Under the pieces are notes generated by a model. The model searched no databases. It saw only the letters and a list, made by a program, of their open reading frames with translations, and had not been told where the DNA came from. A program made the translations under genes and the position numbers. Source: Dryomyza anilis (Eukaryota; Arthropoda; Insecta; Diptera; Dryomyzidae). Taken from it: DNA of 64,000 bases. Positions 19,784-35,217 of the stretch are shown piece after piece (within the stretch, counting starts at the first letter, position 1; each line of letters begins with the position of its first letter). The stretch spans positions 39,220,002 through 39,284,001 of the forward strand of contig OX638135.1 in the NCBI GenBank assembly GCA_951804985.1, written 5' to 3'.

Positions 19784-22690
19784 ATGTTTTACATTCACCC
19801 AGTAGCGAAGATGTTGCAAAACTTTCGTATAGATTTTTGCAACGTTCGTGGACTGAGGTCGAATTTTTTCTCTGTGTATGCACATGTGTCTGTCTATAGG
19901 CCACATATAATGGCATTAGGAGAAACCCAGGTTAGTGAGGGTGCAGATCCGCTGGATTTTCAGATTCCAGGGTACCACCTACTGCCATTGTTCTCTGCCC
20001 ATAGGGGTCTCGCCCTTTTTATTCGAAGTGACGTTGCGTACCAGCAGCAGAAGCAACATAGTGTTTCGGATAATGCATTTAATTCTATGTGGATTAAATT
20101 CAAAATCTTGCAACACATCATGCACTTGTGTTTTATTTATAGGAGTCCGAATCTAGATAGGGTTTCTACCTGTAACAAGTTAGATGCACTATCAGATTCG
20201 ATCTCAAATATTTTGGAACAGTTTCCAGGCGGTGAAATTGTTGTTGCTGGTGACTTTAATGTGCACAACGCCACTTGGTTGAGTCACTCGGGTCTATCAA
20301 CACAGCAGGGTTGTTATGTTGAGCTGTTTGCCGAGTGCAATCAACTCACGCCACTGGTGAAGGTGCCGACGTACCTCCCACGCGTCGGCGGGCAGAGCCA
20401 AAAAGTCCTGGACCTTTTTCTGACTACGCATCATGAAAAATATGATGTAAAAGTCCTTGCACCTTTTGGTAATTCCGACCACTGTATTGCTTCCGCTGCA
20501 TTTTCGTAATCTAGTTTACTCGTCTCTTCGATTAAAGTCCCGAAGAGAACTGTATGGCTTTACGAAAAAGCAAATTGGGTTGCGTTAAATGATTTTTTTC
20601 GCAACTTTAATTGGAAATTGTGTTTCGCAGATAGAGTCATAAATGCCGCGGCCTTAATGGTACAAAATATTATTTAATTGGGTATGCGGTCCTTAATACC
20701 TTCTAAAAAGATTAGCATTAAACCCAAGGACCACTCTTGGTTTAATGAGACTTGCAGGATTGCAGTCAGGTCGAAAGAGAAAGCCTTTCAGAATTGGCCT
20801 TCTAATAAGAATGCTGATACTGAAAGACTTCGCATACAGGCTAGGAATCGCTGTAATGCCGTGATCGCACGTGAAAAGTTTCTACACGAACAAAACGCGC
20901 GCAAAAAGGTCCTACCATAAAAATGTCTGGTCATTTGTTAAAAGGGTGAAGAATCAGACTTCTTCGTCTACTCCAACCCTTGTTATGAATGGCCAGACCT
21001 TCACTGACCCGGTTGATAAATCTAATCTCTTGGCAGAATTATTTGCAAATAATTCAACGCCCCCAGATAGCAATCAACCACTACCCGTCGTTGAATTTGT
21101 TTCTTCTGCAATGCCGGAGATACATTTTCGAACTCGGGCAGTTAAAAAGGTATTAGCAAATCTCAATATTAACAAAGCCTCCGGGCCTGATGGCATATCT
21201 GCCCATGTGTTGAAGAAGTGTGCGTCAACGCTGGCTTGTCCATTATGTAACCTTTTCAACATCTCCTACACGACAGAAGTTTTTCCATCTTGCTGGAAGG
21301 TTGCCAATGTCCAGCCAGTTCCGAAAAGGGGTGAGGCTACGAACCCTGCTAATTACCGACCCATTGCAATATGCTCTGCGCTATCCAAGGTAATGGAAAG
21401 CGTAATAAACTTCCACCTTGTGAACTATCTGAAGCGAAACGAATTACTTAGTGACCGGCAATATGGTTTCCGTAGGACCAGATCCACCGGTGACTTGATG
21501 GCGGTCCTCTCCGAAAAGTGGAATAATTGTATTCATCTTTTCGGGGAGAGTAAGGTGGTTGCTCTTGATATTTCCAAGGCTTTTGATCGAGTGTGGCATG
21601 AAGCCCTGGTATCAAAACTTATTGCATACGGTGTTGGTAATTCTTTTACTCGATGGATATCGAGTTTTCTCTAGGGTCGTTCAATACGAGTTGCGATGGA
21701 TGGTGTTTTCTCAGAACAACATTCCATCAATTCTGGAGTCCCGCAGGGTTCTGTCCTATCCCCGTCCCTATTTCTGGTTTTTATCAATGACCTTCTGTCA
21801 TCGACCCAGAACCCAATCCATTCCTTTGCAGATGACAGTAACATTGTCACTCATATTCGTTCAACCAGCGCCCAAACTCTTTGGAGATAGAGAGTAAAAG
21901 GCGCACAATGAATGATACACTCAATAATGACCTTAAAACAATCTCCGAGTGGGGTCTTGCAAATAGAGTTGATTTTAATGCTAGCAAGACCCAATGTTGT
22001 CTGTTATCTCACAAAAGAATGGATTCACACCTCCCTCCCCTCCATATGGACTCTGTGGATATTGCGCAGTCAGCTGCTTTTGACGTTCTGGGTACATCAA
22101 TTCAATGTGAACTCCGTTGGAATGATCACATATTTGATGTGTCGAAAGAAGCGGCCAAGTGCCTCGGTTTTTTGAAACGGTGTAAGACATACTTTACTCC
22201 CGCTGACTTGCGCATTGTCTACACCACCTATATTCGGCCTAAGATGGAATACAATTCGCACATATGGGCAGGGGCTTCAAAATCTTCTTTGGAGTTCCTG
22301 GATCGAATCCAACAACGTGCAATATATTTAATAGGGGATGAAAATATTTCATCCTCTATTGGCTCTCTTGAGCACCGAAGGACCGTTGGGTGTGTAAGCC
22401 TGTTTTATAGGTATTACAATGGTAAGTATTCGAGGGAAATACATGGCCTGATTCCACCAGGTCGTGTATTCTCTCGTTCTACTCGGGCTTCGAACCAAGC
22501 CCACCCCTTCGTAGTTCACTCGGTTCTCAACAGAACCACGCATTACAGAAATAATTCGTTCTTCAGTCGCACGATACGTTTGTGGAACAATCACCCTGCC
22601 TCTGTTTTTCCCGACATTTTTAATATCGGGAAATTTAAAGCAAACATTCACCGACACTACTCCATCTTTCCTCCTCCCTTTAACCTATAA
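19784..22690 (+). pseudogene. LINE J endonuclease/reverse transcriptase, copy 2 (near full length, broken)
   Basis: Domains in order: APE-type endonuclease at 19811-20506 (NVRGLRSNFF, LGETQ, VVAGDFNVHNATW, GNSDHC), so all nuclease motifs are visible; linker 20560-20920; reverse transcriptase 20930-21890 with NYRPIAI, QYGFRRTRSTGDL, VALDISKAFDRVW (catalytic Asp), SGVPQGSVLSP and FADDSNIV (catalytic Asp pair); C-terminal domain 21890-22690 with IWAGASKSSLEFLDRIQQRA. The enzyme would nick target DNA and copy its RNA there. Lesions: TAA at 20507 where copy 1 has a Tyr codon, TAA near 20677, a frameshift near 20920, TAG at 21673 just before the RT motif with SGVPQG, and a stop/frameshift near 21889. 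No RNase H domain is seen. Confidence 0.9.
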
Positions 22691-22790
22691 TCCTTTTTTA
22701 CGATCAACACTGTGCATTGCACGAATAGGGGGCATCCCCTGAGCGTTGGTTAATTTGTAAAAAAAAATAAAAAAATATATATTCATTTGT
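22691..22790 (+). mobile_element. LINE J copy 2, 3' untranslated region and A-rich tail
   Basis: Contains GAATAGGGGGCATCCCCTGA (a small hairpin, GGGG-CATC-CCCT) and the A-rich tail, ending TTCATTTGTAG. It is joined there to the middle of an A element, sharing TAG with it. Confidence 0.8.
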
Positions 22791-23147
22791 AGATTACTTA
22801 TATACCTACGCTGTATGTGGCGAGATCGGTCCATTGTACCCTGTGGTCTGACAATTTATATTCAAATAACTCATATAAAATTTACATCTGCAGTTCAATT
22901 TTACTGTATACGTCTTAGGTAAACTTTTTTGGTCAAATATATATTGACTTCATGCTCAAATACATGGAAATAATGTTTTCCCGCGAAACGACTTGTGGTT
23001 CCCAAAAAAAAAAATCGAAATTCGGTACACCTACCCATTTGTAAATATGGGTATCAAATGAAAGGATATTCTTCAGCTATTGAAAGTTTGTAGTTATGTT
23101 CAGGATTTGTATACCCTGGTGACCTATATACCACTTTGAATGGTAAA
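22791..23147 (-). mobile_element. mini-me-like element A, copy 6 (fragment)
   Basis: Middle part of a reverse A from ATTACTTATATACC to GAATGGTAA. It is fused on the right to F internal sequence ACAACGAATCGTCGG at 23148, skipping the A end and the F left half. Confidence 0.75.
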
Positions 23148-23426
23148 CACAACGAATCGTCGGCAATGTTTGATCTCGGGAACGCTGTTGTGACGCTGAC
23201 TTCGTGTTTGCAACACGCTGGAGCGCTAGAGCTTGGTAAAATTTGCCGATTTCTTATAATTAAATTGGATACCACAACTAAACAAATTGGTTGTGTCAAT
23301 TGTATTCATTAGCTGTGTGAACTGATACGTGGTGTTGCAACAACTGAATCAGTCGAATGTTGACAGAGCTAAATAAATCGGTTGGCAAAAAAAGACGGTT
23401 GCCCCAACAGATTCGTTCTTTGTGTG
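23148..23426 (+). mobile_element. TA-flanked element F, unit 3 copy a (right-end fragment)
   Basis: Only the last 280 bp of F, ending GATTCGTTCTTTGTGTG at 23426, followed by TA and then H. Confidence 0.75.
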
Positions 23427-23428
23427 TA

Positions 23429-23721
23429 TGTGCTTAATAAAATATTTTGATTTATATATTATTTTTAGTTTTTTATAAAAACAATAAATACATAATTTAA
23501 AAAAAATAAGAATTTCCAAATTATTAATGTTAATCATATTTGTTTTTCATGAAAAATATTATTTTGTTTAGTGTCCGAGTTTGGCTTGGATCCACTGTAA
23601 ATGACGACTGAAATTCGACCAGTGGAACTGCTGCACGGATAAAAAGATCCAAAGCAGTCATGTTGGATTGAATTTAAAAGAAAAACAAAAAAAAACAAAA
23701 TTCAGCAGAAATAATCAACAG
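23429..23721 (+). repeat. Repeat H segment, unit 3
   Basis: Same H spacer as 13742-14040, from TGTGCTTAATAAAATATT to AATAATCAACAG, followed by TA and the next F. No gene. Confidence 0.65.
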
Positions 23722-24477
23722 TACACACAAAGAACGAATCATTTGGGGCAATTGTCTTTTTTTGCCAACCTGTCAACATTCCACTAATTCAGTTGTTGCA
23801 ACACCGCGTATCAGTTCACACAAATAATGAATACAATTGACACAACCAATTTGTTTAGTTGTGGTAGCCAATTTAATTTTAAGGAATCGGCAAATTTGTT
23901 GTGTTTCTATATGCTGCCCTAGCGCTCCAACGTGTTGCAAACACGAAGTCAGCGTCACAAGTGCGTTCCCGATATCGAACATTAACGACGATTCGTTGTG
24001 CTGCTGACTTCGTGTTTGCAACACGTTGGATCGCTAGGGCTGCATATAGAAACACAGCAGATATAAAGCAAATTGCAAGAACTCTGTACAATAGTATGTC
24101 CGTTGTTGAAAAAAGTATATTTGGGCATGAAAAAACCGAACAGTAACAACGAACAAGCTTTAAAACAAATCCAAACAAAACAACGAGTGAAATATATGAA
24201 GCTTGTGCGACTGATGTTGTCCTGCTTTGGCTTCGCAAAATAGCTGATTCCACAGTTGAATCAAATAAATATTGATTGGTACAACATAATGATATATCAT
24301 TTAGTAAATAAAACCAAATATCTGTTGAGTCAACTAATTGGTTATGTCTCATTTTGAATTTAGTTGACGTAGCAATGGAAATAAAAACATTGAAAATGGA
24401 TAAAAAGTGTGTTTCCCCAATCAATGTTGCAGTTGCTTGAACTAATAGTTGGTTAAGCTTCATACTATTGTTTACCT

Positions 24478-24645
24478 TGTGGTGATATACTTTTACTTGT
24501 TTATGTTTGTATATTTAATTTCAACAAAAATTGTATACACACATTTTTATGTTCAGTTGCTTCAAATATTTGTTCATTCCAAAAATTGCATTCATAAGAT
24601 ATAGACATCGAATAAAAGCTCTTATATTAAATTGTAAAAACTATA
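24478..24645 (+). repeat. G1 copy 3, 5' LTR (168 bp)
   Basis: TGTGGTGATATAC start, AAAACTATA end. It matches the LTR at 14791-14958, with TTTGTTCATTCC where that copy has TTTTTTCATTCC. Confidence 0.85.
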
Positions 24646-25359
24646 ACTGGCGATCTTGCCACATCCTTGCCGAACAATCTTGCCGAACAACCAACATATA
24701 GTTTCAACTGGAACCACTGCTTCAATATCTTATCTATTCAATATCAATCAACCCCGAGAAGAAGCAAACAGAACTACTCAAACCATTTTTCACACGGAAA
24801 TCCAAAATACTTACATCGTTACATAACCGATCTCCGAGCAATTATATATATACAACTAGAGCTGGACAATCAAGCTCTGTATAAAACTACTACAAGTATG
24901 TATTCGATAAACAACTATATACAAAGACAATAAAAATCGACGTTATCCGATAAGACAACAACGTTAAAACGGATTTAACACACATCCAGCAAAAGCTTAA
25001 ACGTATCTAACATTACCGATCTAGTAAAACTGGCGGATGATATATGGAAAGTATCAAATAAAAATGAAGTCTGTGCACTAAATCCAAAGGTTGTTAATGA
25101 AAACAACACTCATTTAGATCATGTAGTCGAAAACCTTGTAAAAATGACTGCAGCAATGTGCGTTCAATTTAGTAAACCATCCATTACAGACAACCGTATA
25201 ATAGAAACCCTTCTCGCACTAGGTCAACATCGCGAAATTGGCTATGTAGCTTCGATTATCGCTACGGTAGCAAATCACGAAAATGCGAACAACCGTGTTC
25301 ATATTCTCAAAATACGGAAAACTAAAGATTCCCATCGGTGACTTACAATGGGGTCGAAG
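24646..25359 (+). pseudogene. gag: G1 copy 3, leader and Gag fragment
   Basis: The primer region ACTGGCGATCTTGCC follows the LTR. The gag tail reads DLVKLADDIWKVSN near 25018, VENLVKMTAAM near 25130, and in another frame CSFHYRYGSKARKCEQPC near 25250-25310. The latter holds the four metal ligands (Cys, His, Cys, Cys) of the unusual finger of CsRn1-like Gag. Upstream capsid coding is missing: only about 250 bp separate the leader from the capsid tail. The sequence continues without the break that copies 1 and 2 have at 8999 and 19235. Confidence 0.75.
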
Positions 25360-25628
25360 ATTTTCCTACTCGTCGCCTCTTCGTATTTGAAACAGCGGAG
25401 CTGAAATTTCTGTATTACCCTCTTCAAAATTCATAACTATAAAAAAACCATCAGACATAGTTTTAACAGCCGCAAATGGTACCACAATAAAAACGTATGG
25501 AAAAAAAGTTTTAAATATCAACCTGGGACTTTTATTTTTCTTTTGTAGTTGCAGATATCGCAAAACCAATTATTGGGGCAGATTTTCTTTATAAATATGG
25601 ACTCCTTATAGATTTAAAAAATAAATGT
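25360..25628 (+). pseudogene. pol: G1 copy 3, aspartic protease region (inactive)
   Basis: Three frame segments line up with a retropepsin. TRRLFVFE comes near 25375. In another frame NSGAEISVLPSSKF follows from about 25395, and LTAANGTTIKTYG at about 25462 is the flap-side region. After another shift, FVVADIAKPIIGADFLYKYG at 25548-25605 is the C-terminal hydrophobic motif of the fold. The catalytic D-T/S-G appears as N-S-G and is preceded by a stop in its frame. Protease would release Gag and Pol products in a live element; this one cannot. Confidence 0.7.
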
Positions 25629-26718
25629 CTTATCGATTTTTAACTAACTTATCAGTAAATACAATATCAAATTTTAGTAAAGTTTCATTACTAAAATTAT
25701 TTTCAGTAGACAATAAATACACTCAATTATTAAAAGAATACCCCTCTTTGACTTCCGAACCAGATTATAATAAACCAGTCAAACATAACACAATACATAG
25801 AGTTATAACAAATGATCAACTACCATATTCGAAACCACGCCGTCTAGACCCTATTAAATTCAAAATCGCCAAATCCGAATTCGATTTTTTGGTTAAGTCA
25901 GGAATATGTCGACAATCAAATTCACACGCCGCTTCAGCATTACACCTATTTCAAAAGAAAGAAATTAATGACTGGCGCCCCTGCGGCGATTACCAAAGAC
26001 TTAATTTTGTCACTGTCCTAGATAGGTATCCACTTCCTAAGATCCACGATTTAAATATCGATTTACGAAACAACATTTTTTCTCAAAAATCGATCTGATA
26101 CGAGCATACCACCAAATACCTATAGCAACAGAAGATATACATAAAACCGCCATTACAACCCCGTTTGGAATGTTTGAATTCGTTCGAATGCCTTTCGGAC
26201 TCCGCAACGCAGCACAAACATCCCGACGTTTTATGAACGAAGTTTTTACGGGACTACAATTTGTTTTTGTATACCTCGACGATATTTTAATAGCAATCAA
26301 TAATCAAGAAGAACATTTAAAACACTTAAAGGAAGTATTCGAAAGATTAGACAAATTTGGTTTAAATATTAAACCAAATAAATGTTTATGTGGAGTTTCA
26401 CAACTTGATTTTCTTAGCTGTAATATTTCGAATGATGGTACTAAACCATCCGAAGAAAAAGTCAAAGTCATACGAGAGTTCAATCAACCCAAGTCTATTA
26501 AACAAATGCAAAAATTTGTCGGTATGGTAAATTCCTACCATAGCTATATACCGAAATTAGCTCAATTACTTAGCTCTATGATTACTGTTGCATCCAAAAA
26601 CAAAAATAAAACATTAATATGGACTAAGAAGCAAATGAAGCATTTTCCAAAGTTAAAGATAAGTTTGCTACGAGAGTATTATTTAATCATTTCGATAGTT
26701 AAGCCAAACTATCAATAA
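25629..26718 (+). pseudogene. pol: G1 copy 3, reverse transcriptase
   Basis: From about 25780 it reads HRVITNDQLPYSKPRRLDP, then SGICRQSNSHAASALHLFQK, NDWRPCGDYQRLN and [11 protein letters not shown]: motifs 1-3 of Ty3/gypsy RT. A one-base shift in the T-run near 26077-26081 precedes [14 protein letters not shown], which carries the first catalytic Asp. [19 protein letters not shown] and [11 protein letters not shown] (catalytic pair at 26272-26280) follow, then the thumb and connection region ([21 protein letters not shown]). A further frameshift lies near 26630. The enzyme would copy the element RNA into DNA in the particle. Wording and order are typical of CsRn1-like pol. Confidence 0.9.
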
Positions 26719-27107
26719 CGTCGACGTATCTACTATCGCCATAGGAGGCGTTTTACAACAATATATCAAAGATCACGAAGAACCTTTAGCATTATTTTCT
26801 AAGAAATTAAGTTTGTCTGAATCAAAATATAGTGCATTTGACCGCGAACTATTAGCTATATACCTTACCATTAAACATTTCACACATTTTTTAGAGGGAC
26901 GTATTTTCACAGTGTTTTCCGATCACAAACCATTAACATATGTACTAAATTCAAAATCAGACCGACGTCTACGTCAAACAAGGTATTTTGAATATATCAG
27001 CCAATTTACAAACGACATACAACATATATCTGGAAATTGAAATGTCGTCGCAGATACCTTATCAAGAATCCCCGAATTGTGCGTTCTAAAAAATGAAGAC
27101 CTAAACT
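26719..27107 (+). pseudogene. pol: G1 copy 3, RNase H region up to the satellite
   Basis: NVDVSTIAIGGVLQQ gives the first acidic residue, SESKYSAFDRELLAIYLTIK the second, and FSDHKPLTYVLNSKSDRRL the third. It continues to YISQFTNDIQHISGN, then a TGA where family members have a Lys/Asp codon, then NVVADTLSRIPELCVLKNED at 27040-27100. The coding sequence runs directly into the AATAT array at 27108-27110. Confidence 0.85.
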
Positions 27108-27110
27108 TAT

Positions 27111-30100
27111 AATATAATATAATATAATATAATATAATATAATATAATATAATATAATATAATATAATATAATATAATATAATATAATATAATATAATAT
27201 AATATAATATAATATAATATAATATAATATAATATAATATAATATAATATAATATAATATAATATAATATAATATAATATAATATAATATAATATAATAT
27301 AATATAATATAATATAATATAATATAATATAATATAATATAATATAATATAATATAATATAATATAATATAATATAATATAATATAATATAATATAATAT
27401 AATATAATATAATATAATATAATATAATATAATATAATATAATATAATATAATATAATATAATATAATATAATATAATATAATATAATATAATATAATAT
27501 AATATAATATAATATAATATAATATAATATAATATAATATAATATAATATAATATAATATAATATAATATAATATAATATAATATAATATAATATAATAT
27601 AATATAATATAATATAATATAATATAATATAATATAATATAATATAATATAATATAATATAATATAATATAATATAATATAATATAATATAATATAATAT
27701 AATATAATATAATATAATATAATATAATATAATATAATATAATATAATATAATATAATATAATATAATATAATATAATATAATATAATATAATATAATAT
27801 AATATAATATAATATAATATAATATAATATAATATAATATAATATAATATAATATAATATAATATAATATAATATAATATAATATAATATAATATAATAT
27901 AATATAATATAATATAATATAATATAATATAATATAATATAATATAATATAATATAATATAATATAATATAATATAATATAATATAATATAATATAATAT
28001 AATATAATATAATATAATATAATATAATATAATATAATATAATATAATATAATATAATATAATATAATATAATATAATATAATATAATATAATATAATAT
28101 AATATAATATAATATAATATAATATAATATAATATAATATAATATAATATAATATAATATAATATAATATAATATAATATAATATAATATAATATAATAT
28201 AATATAATATAATATAATATAATATAATATAATATAATATAATATAATATAATATAATATAATATAATATAATATAATATAATATAATATAATATAATAT
28301 AATATAATATAATATAATATAATATAATATAATATAATATAATATAATATAATATAATATAATATAATATAATATAATATAATATAATATAATATAATAT
28401 AATATAATATAATATAATATAATATAATATAATATAATATAATATAATATAATATAATATAATATAATATAATATAATATAATATAATATAATATAATAT
28501 AATATAATATAATATAATATAATATAATATAATATAATATAATATAATATAATATAATATAATATAATATAATATAATATAATATAATATAATATAATAT
28601 AATATAATATAATATAATATAATATAATATAATATAATATAATATAATATAATATAATATAATATAATATAATATAATATAATATAATATAATATAATAT
28701 AATATAATATAATATAATATAATATAATATAATATAATATAATATAATATAATATAATATAATATAATATAATATAATATAATATAATATAATATAATAT
28801 AATATAATATAATATAATATAATATAATATAATATAATATAATATAATATAATATAATATAATATAATATAATATAATATAATATAATATAATATAATAT
28901 AATATAATATAATATAATATAATATAATATAATATAATATAATATAATATAATATAATATAATATAATATAATATAATATAATATAATATAATATAATAT
29001 AATATAATATAATATAATATAATATAATATAATATAATATAATATAATATAATATAATATAATATAATATAATATAATATAATATAATATAATATAATAT
29101 AATATAATATAATATAATATAATATAATATAATATAATATAATATAATATAATATAATATAATATAATATAATATAATATAATATAATATAATATAATAT
29201 AATATAATATAATATAATATAATATAATATAATATAATATAATATAATATAATATAATATAATATAATATAATATAATATAATATAATATAATATAATAT
29301 AATATAATATAATATAATATAATATAATATAATATAATATAATATAATATAATATAATATAATATAATATAATATAATATAATATAATATAATATAATAT
29401 AATATAATATAATATAATATAATATAATATAATATAATATAATATAATATAATATAATATAATATAATATAATATAATATAATATAATATAATATAATAT
29501 AATATAATATAATATAATATAATATAATATAATATAATATAATATAATATAATATAATATAATATAATATAATATAATATAATATAATATAATATAATAT
29601 AATATAATATAATATAATATAATATAATATAATATAATATAATATAATATAATATAATATAATATAATATAATATAATATAATATAATATAATATAATAT
29701 AATATAATATAATATAATATAATATAATATAATATAATATAATATAATATAATATAATATAATATAATATAATATAATATAATATAATATAATATAATAT
29801 AATATAATATAATATAATATAATATAATATAATATAATATAATATAATATAATATAATATAATATAATATAATATAATATAATATAATATAATATAATAT
29901 AATATAATATAATATAATATAATATAATATAATATAATATAATATAATATAATATAATATAATATAATATAATATAATATAATATAATATAATATAATAT
30001 AATATAATATAATATAATATAATATAATATAATATAATATAATATAATATAATATAATATAATATAATATAATATAATATAATATAATATAATATAATAT

Positions 30101-33100
30101 AATATAATATAATATAATATAATATAATATAATATAATATAATATAATATAATATAATATAATATAATATAATATAATATAATATAATATAATATAATAT
30201 AATATAATATAATATAATATAATATAATATAATATAATATAATATAATATAATATAATATAATATAATATAATATAATATAATATAATATAATATAATAT
30301 AATATAATATAATATAATATAATATAATATAATATAATATAATATAATATAATATAATATAATATAATATAATATAATATAATATAATATAATATAATAT
30401 AATATAATATAATATAATATAATATAATATAATATAATATAATATAATATAATATAATATAATATAATATAATATAATATAATATAATATAATATAATAT
30501 AATATAATATAATATAATATAATATAATATAATATAATATAATATAATATAATATAATATAATATAATATAATATAATATAATATAATATAATATAATAT
30601 AATATAATATAATATAATATAATATAATATAATATAATATAATATAATATAATATAATATAATATAATATAATATAATATAATATAATATAATATAATAT
30701 AATATAATATAATATAATATAATATAATATAATATAATATAATATAATATAATATAATATAATATAATATAATATAATATAATATAATATAATATAATAT
30801 AATATAATATAATATAATATAATATAATATAATATAATATAATATAATATAATATAATATAATATAATATAATATAATATAATATAATATAATATAATAT
30901 AATATAATATAATATAATATAATATAATATAATATAATATAATATAATATAATATAATATAATATAATATAATATAATATAATATAATATAATATAATAT
31001 AATATAATATAATATAATATAATATAATATAATATAATATAATATAATATAATATAATATAATATAATATAATATAATATAATATAATATAATATAATAT
31101 AATATAATATAATATAATATAATATAATATAATATAATATAATATAATATAATATAATATAATATAATATAATATAATATAATATAATATAATATAATAT
31201 AATATAATATAATATAATATAATATAATATAATATAATATAATATAATATAATATAATATAATATAATATAATATAATATAATATAATATAATATAATAT
31301 AATATAATATAATATAATATAATATAATATAATATAATATAATATAATATAATATAATATAATATAATATAATATAATATAATATAATATAATATAATAT
31401 AATATAATATAATATAATATAATATAATATAATATAATATAATATAATATAATATAATATAATATAATATAATATAATATAATATAATATAATATAATAT
31501 AATATAATATAATATAATATAATATAATATAATATAATATAATATAATATAATATAATATAATATAATATAATATAATATAATATAATATAATATAATAT
31601 AATATAATATAATATAATATAATATAATATAATATAATATAATATAATATAATATAATATAATATAATATAATATAATATAATATAATATAATATAATAT
31701 AATATAATATAATATAATATAATATAATATAATATAATATAATATAATATAATATAATATAATATAATATAATATAATATAATATAATATAATATAATAT
31801 AATATAATATAATATAATATAATATAATATAATATAATATAATATAATATAATATAATATAATATAATATAATATAATATAATATAATATAATATAATAT
31901 AATATAATATAATATAATATAATATAATATAATATAATATAATATAATATAATATAATATAATATAATATAATATAATATAATATAATATAATATAATAT
32001 AATATAATATAATATAATATAATATAATATAATATAATATAATATAATATAATATAATATAATATAATATAATATAATATAATATAATATAATATAATAT
32101 AATATAATATAATATAATATAATATAATATAATATAATATAATATAATATAATATAATATAATATAATATAATATAATATAATATAATATAATATAATAT
32201 AATATAATATAATATAATATAATATAATATAATATAATATAATATAATATAATATAATATAATATAATATAATATAATATAATATAATATAATATAATAT
32301 AATATAATATAATATAATATAATATAATATAATATAATATAATATAATATAATATAATATAATATAATATAATATAATATAATATAATATAATATAATAT
32401 AATATAATATAATATAATATAATATAATATAATATAATATAATATAATATAATATAATATAATATAATATAATATAATATAATATAATATAATATAATAT
32501 AATATAATATAATATAATATAATATAATATAATATAATATAATATAATATAATATAATATAATATAATATAATATAATATAATATAATATAATATAATAT
32601 AATATAATATAATATAATATAATATAATATAATATAATATAATATAATATAATATAATATAATATAATATAATATAATATAATATAATATAATATAATAT
32701 AATATAATATAATATAATATAATATAATATAATATAATATAATATAATATAATATAATATAATATAATATAATATAATATAATATAATATAATATAATAT
32801 AATATAATATAATATAATATAATATAATATAATATAATATAATATAATATAATATAATATAATATAATATAATATAATATAATATAATATAATATAATAT
32901 AATATAATATAATATAATATAATATAATATAATATAATATAATATAATATAATATAATATAATATAATATAATATAATATAATATAATATAATATAATAT
33001 AATATAATATAATATAATATAATATAATATAATATAATATAATATAATATAATATAATATAATATAATATAATATAATATAATATAATATAATATAATAT

Positions 33101-35210
33101 AATATAATATAATATAATATAATATAATATAATATAATATAATATAATATAATATAATATAATATAATATAATATAATATAATATAATATAATATAATAT
33201 AATATAATATAATATAATATAATATAATATAATATAATATAATATAATATAATATAATATAATATAATATAATATAATATAATATAATATAATATAATAT
33301 AATATAATATAATATAATATAATATAATATAATATAATATAATATAATATAATATAATATAATATAATATAATATAATATAATATAATATAATATAATAT
33401 AATATAATATAATATAATATAATATAATATAATATAATATAATATAATATAATATAATATAATATAATATAATATAATATAATATAATATAATATAATAT
33501 AATATAATATAATATAATATAATATAATATAATATAATATAATATAATATAATATAATATAATATAATATAATATAATATAATATAATATAATATAATAT
33601 AATATAATATAATATAATATAATATAATATAATATAATATAATATAATATAATATAATATAATATAATATAATATAATATAATATAATATAATATAATAT
33701 AATATAATATAATATAATATAATATAATATAATATAATATAATATAATATAATATAATATAATATAATATAATATAATATAATATAATATAATATAATAT
33801 AATATAATATAATATAATATAATATAATATAATATAATATAATATAATATAATATAATATAATATAATATAATATAATATAATATAATATAATATAATAT
33901 AATATAATATAATATAATATAATATAATATAATATAATATAATATAATATAATATAATATAATATAATATAATATAATATAATATAATATAATATAATAT
34001 AATATAATATAATATAATATAATATAATATAATATAATATAATATAATATAATATAATATAATATAATATAATATAATATAATATAATATAATATAATAT
34101 AATATAATATAATATAATATAATATAATATAATATAATATAATATAATATAATATAATATAATATAATATAATATAATATAATATAATATAATATAATAT
34201 AATATAATATAATATAATATAATATAATATAATATAATATAATATAATATAATATAATATAATATAATATAATATAATATAATATAATATAATATAATAT
34301 AATATAATATAATATAATATAATATAATATAATATAATATAATATAATATAATATAATATAATATAATATAATATAATATAATATAATATAATATAATAT
34401 AATATAATATAATATAATATAATATAATATAATATAATATAATATAATATAATATAATATAATATAATATAATATAATATAATATAATATAATATAATAT
34501 AATATAATATAATATAATATAATATAATATAATATAATATAATATAATATAATATAATATAATATAATATAATATAATATAATATAATATAATATAATAT
34601 AATATAATATAATATAATATAATATAATATAATATAATATAATATAATATAATATAATATAATATAATATAATATAATATAATATAATATAATATAATAT
34701 AATATAATATAATATAATATAATATAATATAATATAATATAATATAATATAATATAATATAATATAATATAATATAATATAATATAATATAATATAATAT
34801 AATATAATATAATATAATATAATATAATATAATATAATATAATATAATATAATATAATATAATATAATATAATATAATATAATATAATATAATATAATAT
34901 AATATAATATAATATAATATAATATAATATAATATAATATAATATAATATAATATAATATAATATAATATAATATAATATAATATAATATAATATAATAT
35001 AATATAATATAATATAATATAATATAATATAATATAATATAATATAATATAATATAATATAATATAATATAATATAATATAATATAATATAATATAATAT
35101 AATATAATATAATATAATATAATATAATATAATATAATATAATATAATATAATATAATATAATATAATATAATATAATATAATATAATATAATATAATAT
35201 AATATAATAT
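27111..35210. repeat. (AATAT)n satellite, 8100 bp, about 1620 units
   Basis: Every line printed between these positions is pure AATAT, with no interruption I can see. A partial TAT precedes and ATAATAATATATATG follows. AATAT is a classical simple satellite of Drosophila heterochromatin. The array lies in the G1 pol linker between RNase H and integrase. The minus strand is open throughout only because ATATT repeats contain no stop in any frame, so the 2783-codon ORF across it is not a gene. Exact length depends on the assembly. Confidence 0.97.
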
Positions 35211-35217
35211 ATAATAA

